Shown here: positions 5,869 to 12,034 of the stretch, in pieces
Position numbering within the stretch: position 1 is the stretch's first letter
How the letters are laid out: each line of letters opens with the position of its first letter
From: Planctomycetota bacterium
GTDB lineage: Bacteria > Planctomycetota > Brocadiia > JAJRTI01
Length of the DNA: 12,034 nucleotides
Direction of reading: 5' to 3'
NCBI GenBank assembly: GCA_024278415.1
Contig: JAJRTI010000534.1
Coordinates: 1-12,034 of the forward strand
Made by a program: the position numbers and the translations under genes
The notes under the pieces: model-generated
Database searches by the model: none
Seen by the model: only the letters and a program-made list of their open reading frames with translations
Told to the model about the DNA's origin: nothing

Positions 5869-7114
5869 TGCCGGCCTCCGCGTCTGAAGGGGGGGCTTCG
5901 TACCGAGCCACGACTGCCGCGCCGACCGCGTCGCCCCACACGTTCACCGTCGTGCGGCACATGTCCAGTATACGGTCCACGCCCAGGATGATGCCAATGC
6001 CTTCGAGGGGGATGTTGACCGCGGTGAGCACCATGGCCATGGTGACCGTGCCGGCGCTGGGGATGCCGGCCGCGCCGACCGCGGCAAGCGTCGCGGTCAG
6101 GAAGATGAGAACCTGTTGGCCGATGCTGATGTCGATGCCGTAGACCTGCGCGATGAACATCGCGGCCACGGCCTCGTAGAGCGCGGTGCCGTCCATGTTC
6201 ACCGTCGCGCCCAAGGGCAGCACGAACCCCGCGACCCGCTGCGGCACGCCGGCGTTCTGCTCTGCACACTCCAGGGTCACCGGCAGCGTCGCGGCGCTGC
6301 TGTCCGTGCTGAACGCGATGGCGAGCGCGTCCTTCATCTGGTTCACGAATTTGAGTGGCGAGCGCCGGGCGAACACGAGGAGCACAAGGGGCAGCACAAT
6401 AAGGCCGTGGATGCCGAGCCCCAAGATCACGGTCAGCATGTACTTCAGCAGTTTCCTCAGCTCCTCCCATCCGCCCTTGGCCATGAACACGGCCATGAGC
6501 GCGAATACGCCGATGGGAGCGAAGCGGAGGATGAGGTCGACGATGCGCATCATCGCCACGTTGAGCGCATTGAAGACGTCGATCAACGGCTTGGCCTGGT
6601 CGCCCATGGTCGTGAGCGTCGCGCCGAGGAGGAGCGCGAAGACGATGATGGCGAGCACGTTGCCCGAGGCCAGGGCTTTGAAGGGGTTGACGAGCGTCTT
6701 GTCGACCTGCTTGCGCATGAACGAGCCGACGGTCTCGGTCTCGCGTGCCGCGGCTTTGGCGGCCTCCTGCTTCTTGGCCTCGAGCGTCTGCTGGGTGGCT
6801 TTGTCCCGGGCCACGCCGGGCTTGATGACGTTCACGAGCACGAGGCCGATGGCGACGGAGATGAAGGTCGTGCACATGTAGTACACGAGGGTCTTGGCGC
6901 CCATGGGCCCAAGCTGCCGCACGTCGCCCAGGCTCGCCACGCCGCACACGATAGACGACAGCACGAGCGGAGCGATGATCATCTTGAGCGCGAGGATGAA
7001 GATCGTGCCGAGGAAGCCGATTTTGGGCGCGAGGTCCTCGCACCACGCGCCAAAGATCGTGCCCGCGACGAGCGCGATGAGGATTTGCACGTGGAGTTGT
7101 TTGATGAGCTTGAT
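5852..7114 (-). CDS. Dicarboxylate/amino acid:cation symporter (DAACS, GltP/GltPh type)
   Basis: 420 residues with the DAACS (SLC1-like) fold. The reentrant loop HP1 is STDSSAATLP (269-278). TM7 has NMDGT (306-310), the sodium-site motif, and HP2 has GAAGIPSAG (347-355). TM8 has DRILDMCRTTVNVWGD (380-395). TM8 spacing matches GltPh: D380, D384, R387, T388 and N391 line up with D390, D394, R397, T398 and N401, which bind aspartate. This favours an acidic amino acid over a simple dicarboxylate. D271 replaces the HP1 arginine of GltPh. Residues 101-135 form a charged Ala/Lys/Glu-rich insert between membrane helices. No ATG, GTG or TTG lies in frame at the right place. ATC at 7114 has AAGGAG 8 nt upstream and would give (M)KLIKQLHVQILIAL. 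It lies 122 bp after the DUF6785-type gene. Confidence 0.9.
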   Translation of the reverse strand: MKLIKQLHVQILIALVAGTIFGAWCEDLAPKIGFLGTIFILALKMIIAPLVLSSIVCGVASLGDVRQLGPMGAKTLVYYMCTTFISVAIGLVLVNVIKPGVARDKATQQTLEAKKQEAAKAAARETETVGSFMRKQVDKTLVNPFKALASGNVLAIIVFALLLGATLTTMGDQAKPLIDVFNALNVAMMRIVDLILRFAPIGVFALMAVFMAKGGWEELRKLLKYMLTVILGLGIHGLIVLPLVLLVFARRSPLKFVNQMKDALAIAFSTDSSAATLPVTLECAEQNAGVPQRVAGFVLPLGATVNMDGTALYEAVAAMFIAQVYGIDISIGQQVLIFLTATLAAVGAAGIPSAGTVTMAMVLTAVNIPLEGIGIILGVDRILDMCRTTVNVWGDAVGAAVVARYEAPPSDAEAGNGEDS

Positions 7115-7122
7115 GGTGCGGG

Positions 7123-7128
7123 CTCCTT
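7123..7128 (-). promoter_or_regulatory. Ribosome binding site supporting an ATC start
   Basis: The minus strand reads AAGGAG here, 8 nt before ATC AAG CTC at 7114. Upstream in the frame (through ..ASRATDQAQGARTI) there is no ATG, GTG or TTG. The first GTG downstream is at HVQIL, eight codons in, with no ribosome site at the right distance. The site therefore decides the start: either genuine ATC initiation or an ATG changed by mutation or sequencing error. Confidence 0.65.
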
Positions 7129-7181
7129 GAGCCTGGTCCGTGGCGCGAGATGCCGGCGAGTCGGGAGCGGGTTTCCGGTGT

Positions 7182-7234
7182 TCGGTTGTCGGTTTTGGGT
7201 TGTCGTCGCGCCGCCCACGAAAACCGACAACCGA
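7182..7234. repeat. 15-bp perfect inverted repeat between transporter genes
   Basis: tcggttgtcggtttt (7182-7196) pairs exactly with aaaaccgacaaccga (7220-7234) around a 23-nt loop. The arm begins 2 nt after the TGA stop of the DUF6785-type gene, within its 3' untranslated stretch and before the symporter. The unit ggttgtcg recurs once in the loop. No U-tract follows in the minus-strand direction. It could be an RNA-stabilising or partial termination hairpin that sets different levels for the two genes, or a dispersed repeat. Confidence 0.6.
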
Positions 7235-7236
7235 GA

Positions 7237-9213
7237 TCACCCCAACGTCACGCCGGTGGTGAAGGTGGCTTCGTGCTGGGCGATGATGCCGATGACGGTC
7301 CAGATGCCGCTCGTGGCGAGCGAGCCGAAGATCATGCCGAGCGCGAACATGCGCGAGCGTCGGTAGAGCCTGGTCGTGCCGAACTTGAGGATCAGCAACT
7401 TCACAAGCCACGCGAGGAACACGCTGAACCAGAGGTAGTTCATGGGCAGGCTGCCGCTCACGGGCAGGCCGATATAGTGGACCGGCCACCAGACGAAGTG
7501 CTGCCGCAGCCAGATGAGCGCATACATGATGGCGGCGCCCACACCCATGAGCCCCCAACTTAGGGAGTCGGGGGATCGAGGCGTCTTGATGTAGCTCGCA
7601 ACTTGGCTCCAGTGCTGCGTGCCGCACACCCACACCGGCCACGACCCTTGGCAGTTGTAGAGCCCGTACTTGTAGCCGATGGCCAGCGCTGTGGCCAGCG
7701 ACCCGAACAGCGCCACGAGTACGGCGACGAGGAGGCACCAGAAGAGCGGACGCCGGCGCGGCAAGCTGTCCGTGAGCCGCATGCCCTGCGCGGCTTGCGT
7801 CATGACGATCGTGCGCAAGTCGCCCGACCAGCAGAACGAGAAGCCCAGCGCCGAGCACCCCGCGGGGCCGAGCGCGTTCGTGCCAAATTGATTGATCATG
7901 AACGCATTGGGGATGTACACCGCGCGGGCAAAGCCCACGCCCCCTTCGCAAATCACCCGCGTGATCGAGTAGAAGACAATGATGGCCACCACGATGAACA
8001 CGAACGCCTGGAACCAGGACAGGCCGGTCTCGTGCAAGTAAACCATGACCAAGAACCAGCAGCCCAGCGTGCACCAGACCGCGGCGCGGTAGGACATGAT
8101 CTCGTGCGAGTCCTCATCGGTCTCTCGAAAACGGAGCCCCGTGCGCACGATGCGCCAGAGGCGCTTGCGAGCTACCCACACACCGGAGAGGAAGAGCACG
8201 ACCATGGTCCCGAAGCCCACGTGGGCGTTCAACACGTCACTGCAGTAGAGCACGTGTTTGTTCGGGAGAATGCTGCCCCCTACCATGTAGGTAATCCCTG
8301 ACGCGATCTTGGAGAGCACGTGGAAGGACCAGAGCCCGAGGCTGATGTCCAGCCCGACGAGATACGCGAACCCCATGGCTGGGAAGTTGAAGTACACCGT
8401 GAGACGCACAATGCGCCGAAGCATGGAGATGCTCGTGCGCAAGGTGATCGCGTTGAGGCCCGGCACGAACGCGGCAATGCCGTTGTAGCTGAGGATGAGG
8501 AACGGGATGAGCGCGCCCAGCCACACGGCTTTGTCTCGGAAGAACGGCGTCGTGACCTCGCCCGGCGCACCCTCTTTGCACAGCTCCAGAGGGAACTGCA
8601 TCATCGGATAGGCCAACCGCTCGTGCTCGACCCACTGCTTGCGGAAGAGCACCATCATGCCGATCATGCCCATGTAGAGCGCCACGAAGAAGGGGAACCA
8701 AAACATGACCGGCACGGCCCAACTCTCCCAGGGGAACGACGCGTCCGGGGGAAGGCCCTCATACAGGTAGCGGATCGCGTCCGCGTCCCGCACGACCGCG
8801 GCCTGCGGCAAGTAGGGGATGAAGAGATCCTGCCACATGTTTTCCGGCGTGGCGAAGTAGTGCCACGACGAGACCGTGGCTACCCACATCTGCACCAGGC
8901 CCCAACTCGGGATGGCCGACGCGACGAGCATCATCGAGAACGTGACGAGCAGATCGGGCCCGCTGAAGCCCAGCCGCCGGTTCACCAGCTTCAGCAGCGG
9001 ATTGGCCACGCCGCAGAGCACAATGAGATAGAACACCGCGCACGCGGCGAGCATGTCGTTGCTGATGCCCTGCCCCGCGAGGCGGGAGTTGTAGTAGATC
9101 GACGACGCGACGACGAGCAAGGACATGGCCGCGCCCAGCGCCATGCCCCGCCAGGGGAACCCCCGCCGGGGCGCATATCCGTCGTCGATCGGGTTTAGCT
9201 CAGCTTCTGGCAT
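7237..9213 (-). CDS. DUF6785/DUF6784-type polytopic membrane protein, putative transporter
   Basis: 658 residues with roughly a dozen or more hydrophobic membrane segments from about residue 22 to 645. Landmarks I recall from DUF6785 proteins are GFPWRGMALG at the first helix (18-27), LLVTFSMMLVASAIPSWGL (87-105), YFATPENMW (118-126) and RKQWVEHERLAYPMMQFPLE in the central cytosolic connector. Also present are ICEGGVGFARA, and WWPVHYIGLPVSGSLPMNYLWF near the C-terminus (DUF6784 part). The architecture resembles oligopeptide-transporter (OPT) superfamily proteins, but no substrate is known to me. The ATG is preceded by AGGAGG with a 5-nt gap, a strong site. It is the first of three minus-strand membrane-protein genes, ahead of an amino-acid-type symporter and a LapA protein, so a role in uptake of peptides or organic nutrients is an inference from context. 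Confidence 0.83.
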   Translation of the reverse strand: MPEAELNPIDDGYAPRRGFPWRGMALGAAMSLLVVASSIYYNSRLAGQGISNDMLAACAVFYLIVLCGVANPLLKLVNRRLGFSGPDLLVTFSMMLVASAIPSWGLVQMWVATVSSWHYFATPENMWQDLFIPYLPQAAVVRDADAIRYLYEGLPPDASFPWESWAVPVMFWFPFFVALYMGMIGMMVLFRKQWVEHERLAYPMMQFPLELCKEGAPGEVTTPFFRDKAVWLGALIPFLILSYNGIAAFVPGLNAITLRTSISMLRRIVRLTVYFNFPAMGFAYLVGLDISLGLWSFHVLSKIASGITYMVGGSILPNKHVLYCSDVLNAHVGFGTMVVLFLSGVWVARKRLWRIVRTGLRFRETDEDSHEIMSYRAAVWCTLGCWFLVMVYLHETGLSWFQAFVFIVVAIIVFYSITRVICEGGVGFARAVYIPNAFMINQFGTNALGPAGCSALGFSFCWSGDLRTIVMTQAAQGMRLTDSLPRRRPLFWCLLVAVLVALFGSLATALAIGYKYGLYNCQGSWPVWVCGTQHWSQVASYIKTPRSPDSLSWGLMGVGAAIMYALIWLRQHFVWWPVHYIGLPVSGSLPMNYLWFSVFLAWLVKLLILKFGTTRLYRRSRMFALGMIFGSLATSGIWTVIGIIAQHEATFTTGVTLG

Positions 9214-9314
9214 TCGGTCCTCCTAAACACTGCCTCTCGCCCCAACCCAAGAGGTCGGAGAAGTCCTGCCGGCCGCCCCACGGATGCAGATGAAGCCTGC
9301 CGCCGTCTTGTCCG

Positions 9315-9348
9315 ATCTGCGCAATCGGTGGGTATCTGCGGGCATCTG
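9315..9348. repeat. Degenerate ATCTG repeat with about 10-bp period
   Basis: atctg, atcgg, atctg and atctg begin at 9315, 9324, 9334 and 9344, a spacing of 9-10 bp. The consensus is close to (g/c)ATCTG(c/t)GG. A further gatgcagat lies near 9283. On the minus strand these read as CAGAT units. Such runs recur in intergenic DNA of diverse bacteria, to my recollection, and have no known function. It sits in the 507-bp non-coding gap (9214-9720) upstream of two divergent genes. Confidence 0.5.
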
Positions 9349-9546
9349 TGGTCCTCGTCCGACGAAGGGCCGACCACCATGGGCCCCCACAGGGGGTGAA
9401 TGGCAAGGCCCTGTGGCGTCAAATCTTGCGCGTGTGGCCTCGATAAAAGTGCAAGGAAACTTCAACATCTCTGACGTCAGTAGTCTAGAGGCAGAGGTGG
9501 CCTGTCGCTCCTCCCGGAGGCGCACAGATACAATGGAACAGCGTGA

Positions 9547-9555
9547 TTATCCACA
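9547..9555 (+). other. Perfect DnaA-box sequence
   Basis: TTATCCACA at 9547-9555 is the strong E. coli DnaA-box sequence. It stands alone in the window as far as I can see, 36 bp upstream of the -35 box of the promoter at 9591-9618. No AT-rich unwinding region or box cluster accompanies it, so an origin is not supported. A regulatory DnaA site or chance match are the alternatives. Confidence 0.35.
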
Positions 9556-9590
9556 ATGAGGACGCCGAATCAAGGCGCGGCTGTTCTTCG

Positions 9591-9618
9591 TTGCAACAGA
9601 GCTTCGGAATGCTATAAT
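9591..9618 (+). promoter_or_regulatory. Sigma70-type promoter upstream of the zinc-ribbon protein gene
   Basis: TTGCAA (9591-9596) is separated by 16 nt from a perfect TATAAT (9613-9618), in otherwise GC-rich DNA. Transcription would begin near 9625, giving a leader of about 95 nt before the ATG at 9721. This is the best promoter match in the window. Confidence 0.65.
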
Positions 9619-9720
9619 GCCGCCCGATTAGACCCATCGCGACTCGCGCGCGGATCGGGACCGAAGCGGGGCCATGAGTGAGCCGCGCCGCGCGCTGTCA
9701 CTGCCACACGGGAATCCGAC

Positions 9721-11700
9721 ATGGCTAAGATCGTCTGCCCACAATGTAAGACTCGCTTCACGATCCCCCTCTCCGGCTCGTCGGACGTCACGTGCCCCAA
9801 ATGCCGGGCCGAGTTCGACATGGCCGAATCCGCGCCCCCCGTTGCCGCGGCGCCGGCCAAGCCCAAGAAGGAGGAGAAGCCCAAGCCCGAAGCCAAGCCC
9901 AAGGCCAAAGTCAAGGCCTTCCTCAACGCGTGCCCCGTCTGCACCGCAGGCCAAGTGGTGGCCAAGAAGGCCGGCGACGACGAGCGCTTTGTGTGCACCC
10001 ACTGCTCCTCAGTAATGGAGCAGACCATCTACGGCTACACATACGTCCAGATCGATCCCCAGTTCAAGGCGGACAAGGGCGACTTGCTGCATGAGTCGCT
10101 TACCAAAGATGACCTCGACTTCATGGTGCAGGCGGCCGGAGGCAAAGACAACGCCGACAGCACCGACTTCGCCGGCACACCCGCGGTCGCCGGGGATCGC
10201 GTCTCGGCTATCCTGGGAGGCTCTTCCGACGACGAGCCGGCCAGCAGTGACGAGAGCCTGCTCGACGATATCCTCGATGACGAGGCGGACAAACCGAGGA
10301 AGGGCAAGTCGCTGACCGCGTCGAAGAAGCCCAAGGCCGGCCTGCTGGACGACATTCTCGACGACGAGGCCGGGGCATCGGCCAAGGCCGCACCAAAGCC
10401 CGCGGAAAGCCGGCGAAGCAAGACGAAGAAAAAACGCAGGAAGGTGCTCATGTGGCAGGTGGATGAGGAGCGCCTCGAACGCAGGCGCCGCAAACGCAAC
10501 CTCGGCTCGTCGGCGATGCTCCCGCGCGTGCGAACCAAGTCCCGGGCCAGCGCGTCCGACGCGGGCGACTCCTCCGATTCCGGAGAGCCCGAGGCCAAGC
10601 TGTTTGGAGTGCCGCTCGACGCATCGGACGAAGCCCTGGCCGTGGCCACAGCCCCGGACGACACGGGCAGTGAGATGGAAGCCGCGGCCGTGGGCTCGTC
10701 CGCGCAAATGGCAGCCGCAGCGTCGTCGGACGAAATGCCTGCGGCAGAAGGATCCTCGCTCGAACTGCCCGCCGCCAGCGCGGGCTCCTCTGACGAAGCG
10801 CCCGCGGCCGCCGCAAGTTCGGCCGAGTCGCTCGCCGCGGCCTCGGCGGAGTCCTCCGGCGATCTGCCCCAAGCGGAGCCGGCATCCGCCGAAGCGATGC
10901 CGGCCGTGGGGCCGGCGCCGCCGGCCCCAGCCCCCGCGCTGGCAGGCGTGGTCGTGCTGGCTGTGGCCTTGGCCGGCATCTGCGCGCTCAGGGCCGCGGA
11001 GGGCGTATTCACGAAGCTCGGCGCCAGCGGCACGCTGTCCAAGCTCGGCGCAGGGTATTGGGCCTGGCAGCAAGACTTGGGCACGAGCGGCCTCGTTGGC
11101 GCAACCCGAGCGATTGTGGGCCGGAACCGCGACGCGTTCGACCGCTTCGCTCTGCTTGTGGTCGTGGCTGTGCTTGCCTGGCGGCTGGCGGTGGCCTCGC
11201 GGGCGCTCGACTACCTTTGCCGCACGAGCCCCACGGCTGGCGACCGCACCCGCGGCAGCCAGGCCATCAACACATTCCTCTTGCTGCTCTTCGCGGGCGG
11301 GACCTACGCGCTCGCCGTCACGTGCGGGGCGTCGTCGCTTGCCGCAGCCCCGCTTCTGCTCGTGTGTTCCCTCGTGGCCTCCGTGGGGTGGATGATGCAC
11401 GTGCGCGCGCTGTTGCCCAAGATCGAGCGCCGGCGCCTCTCATCGCTGTCCGTGTGGATCATGAGCAACGCCGCGTGCGCCATCGTCGTCTATCTATGTG
11501 CCAAGGGCGTCCAAGTCGGCGGCGCGTCCTACAACGGCGTCGAAGCGGCCGCGATCGCGTTGTGGCTCAATGCAACCGTGAACTGGCAATGTGCGTCAGG
11601 AACCTTGGGGGACGAAGAGGCCAGCGCGAGGCCGCGCTGGCCCATAACCGCCATCGCTCTCTTGGCCAGTGCAATCGCGGCAGTGGCGCTCTGCGCGTAG
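9721..11700 (+). CDS. Zinc-ribbon, acidic-motif, multi-pass membrane protein of unknown function
   Basis: 659 residues, not recognised as any named family. From the N-terminus: a CPQC...CPKC zinc ribbon of MJ0042 type (6-28), a Lys/Pro/Ala-rich linker (40-66), and a second ribbon CPVC...CTHC (71-95) running into QTIYGYTYVQIDPQFKADKG. Two exact copies of LLDDILDDEA follow (180-189, 208-217), then a strongly basic stretch RRSKTKKKRRK with ERRRRKRN (231-260). A Ser/Ala/Glu linker of SS-led units spans 303-395. The C-terminal half has about six or seven hydrophobic segments (about 405-424, 474-493, 517-533, 540-558, 576-594, 604-622, 641-658). There is no signal peptide, so ribbons and linkers are probably cytoplasmic. 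It has its own promoter; the ribosome site is weak (GGGA). A sensor or membrane scaffold is possible but not established. Confidence 0.85.
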   Translation: MAKIVCPQCKTRFTIPLSGSSDVTCPKCRAEFDMAESAPPVAAAPAKPKKEEKPKPEAKPKAKVKAFLNACPVCTAGQVVAKKAGDDERFVCTHCSSVMEQTIYGYTYVQIDPQFKADKGDLLHESLTKDDLDFMVQAAGGKDNADSTDFAGTPAVAGDRVSAILGGSSDDEPASSDESLLDDILDDEADKPRKGKSLTASKKPKAGLLDDILDDEAGASAKAAPKPAESRRSKTKKKRRKVLMWQVDEERLERRRRKRNLGSSAMLPRVRTKSRASASDAGDSSDSGEPEAKLFGVPLDASDEALAVATAPDDTGSEMEAAAVGSSAQMAAAASSDEMPAAEGSSLELPAASAGSSDEAPAAAASSAESLAAASAESSGDLPQAEPASAEAMPAVGPAPPAPAPALAGVVVLAVALAGICALRAAEGVFTKLGASGTLSKLGAGYWAWQQDLGTSGLVGATRAIVGRNRDAFDRFALLVVVAVLAWRLAVASRALDYLCRTSPTAGDRTRGSQAINTFLLLLFAGGTYALAVTCGASSLAAAPLLLVCSLVASVGWMMHVRALLPKIERRRLSSLSVWIMSNAACAIVVYLCAKGVQVGGASYNGVEAAAIALWLNATVNWQCASGTLGDEEASARPRWPITAIALLASAIAAVALCA

Positions 11701-11701
11701 G

Positions 11702-11721
11702 CGCGGCTCTGGCCGGCCGCG
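11702..11721 (+). terminator. GC hairpin directly after the zinc-ribbon gene
   Basis: cgcggc (11702-11707) pairs with gccgcg (11716-11721) around an 8-nt loop, starting one base after the TAG stop. Only two scattered T residues follow (tcgttg), so it lacks a proper U-tract. It may be a weak or factor-dependent 3' end. Confidence 0.3.
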
Positions 11722-12034
11722 TCGTTGAAGAATCCAATCCCACGGATGCCACCAGAGACCATGGATGAAGAGGGAATCACGCTTCTTCCCGCAGGGCAGG
11801 CCGAATCGTGGGGTCGAGTCGAACAGGTGGAACCCTGTGGCGCTGATGGTGCATGATCGCCCCGCGCGGTGAGGCCAGGATTCTGACGCCAGGTTTGTTT
11901 TGGGTGTAGGTCTGATTGTACGTATCCCAACGCGTTGCGTTCTGGAGTTTCAGTTTCGAAGTGGATTCAGGCAGGTTCACAACAAACGTCCCGGCTCTTC
12001 GCCTGCGTGCAACCCCTCGCGGACACCGCAGCCC
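11722..12034. other. Terminal stretch with no firmly supported gene
   Basis: The final 313 bases have no confidently recognisable gene. Bases from about 11880 to 11990 are visibly richer in A and T than the neighbours. A minus-strand frame is open from the window edge to a stop at 11777-11779 and reads TFVVNLPESTSKLKLQNAT and RWDTYNQTYTQNKPGVR. It could be the C-terminal end of a gene starting beyond the window. A plus-strand frame is also open there, so coding status is undecided. I do not recognise either product. Confidence 0.3.

Noticed and set aside
6116..7366. Plus-strand frame of 416 residues opposite the symporter
   Set aside because: It is His/Glu/Asp/Arg-rich antisense sequence with no family motif; the symporter strand has full DAACS signatures.
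9500..9720. Replication origin
   Set aside because: There is a single DnaA box, no box cluster, no AT-rich unwinding element and no dnaA or dnaN neighbour.
10009..11400. Long minus-strand open frame of 463 residues
   Set aside because: It is a mirror of the zinc-ribbon gene caused by high GC at third positions; it is Arg/His/Gly-rich with no domain.
1..12034. tRNA, rRNA or other structured RNA genes
   Set aside because: I saw no tRNA arm pattern or rRNA sequence by eye; a covariance-model scan would be needed to exclude small RNAs.

Overview
This is a GC-rich bacterial window with third codon positions rich in G and C, no rRNA or tRNA genes, and no plasmid or phage signature. The gene mix is a Thi4-type thiazole synthase beside a DUF6775-like protein, a DUF6785/6784-type membrane protein, a COG2907 flavoprotein, a modular zinc-ribbon membrane protein of unknown family, and many short GC-rich hairpin repeats. 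It suggests a member of the Planctomycetes-Verrucomicrobia-Chlamydiae neighbourhood or a related candidate phylum such as Hydrogenedentes, Sumerlaeota or Armatimonadota. That placement is from memory of where these families occur and is weak.

Left end (1-975): a gene-poor accessory strip. It holds two copies of a 33-bp hairpin-bearing repeat around a third GC hairpin, then a wrecked IS200/REP-associated tyrosine transposase on the minus strand (about 339-749) and a perfect 29-bp inverted repeat (820-899).

Thiazole/sulfur-carrier cluster (976-3076, minus strand): a ThiS/MoaD-like beta-grasp sulfur carrier ending in GG, then Thi4 with a cysteine at the sulfur-donor position, then a DUF6775-type protein that reads as an archaemetzincin relative. 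That last protein keeps the Cys zinc-site spacing but has lost the HExxH catalytic helix. This is the best candidate in the window for an undescribed functional module: sulfur carrier, iron-dependent thiazole synthase and a degenerate metallopeptidase.

Plus-strand pair (3404-5495): an FAD/NAD-binding COG2907 oxidoreductase followed 10 nt later by a Cof-type HAD phosphatase. It is transcribed divergently from the thiazole cluster, and promoter-like sequences for both directions lie in the 327-bp gap.

Transport cluster (5647-9213, minus strand): a DUF6785/6784 polytopic membrane protein, then a dicarboxylate/amino acid:cation symporter that apparently starts at ATC, then a small LapA-domain membrane protein overlapping the symporter end by 17 bp. 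The symporter has the TM8 residues that read acidic amino acids in GltPh, so an amino acid or peptide uptake role is plausible.

Right end (9214-12034): a 507-bp non-coding stretch contains a 10-bp-periodic ATCTG repeat, a perfect DnaA-box sequence and a strong sigma70-like promoter. It leads into a 659-aa protein with two zinc ribbons, a duplicated acidic LLDDILDDEA motif, a basic patch, a Ser/Ala repeat linker and a multi-pass membrane domain. The last 334 bp hold no gene that can be called firmly.
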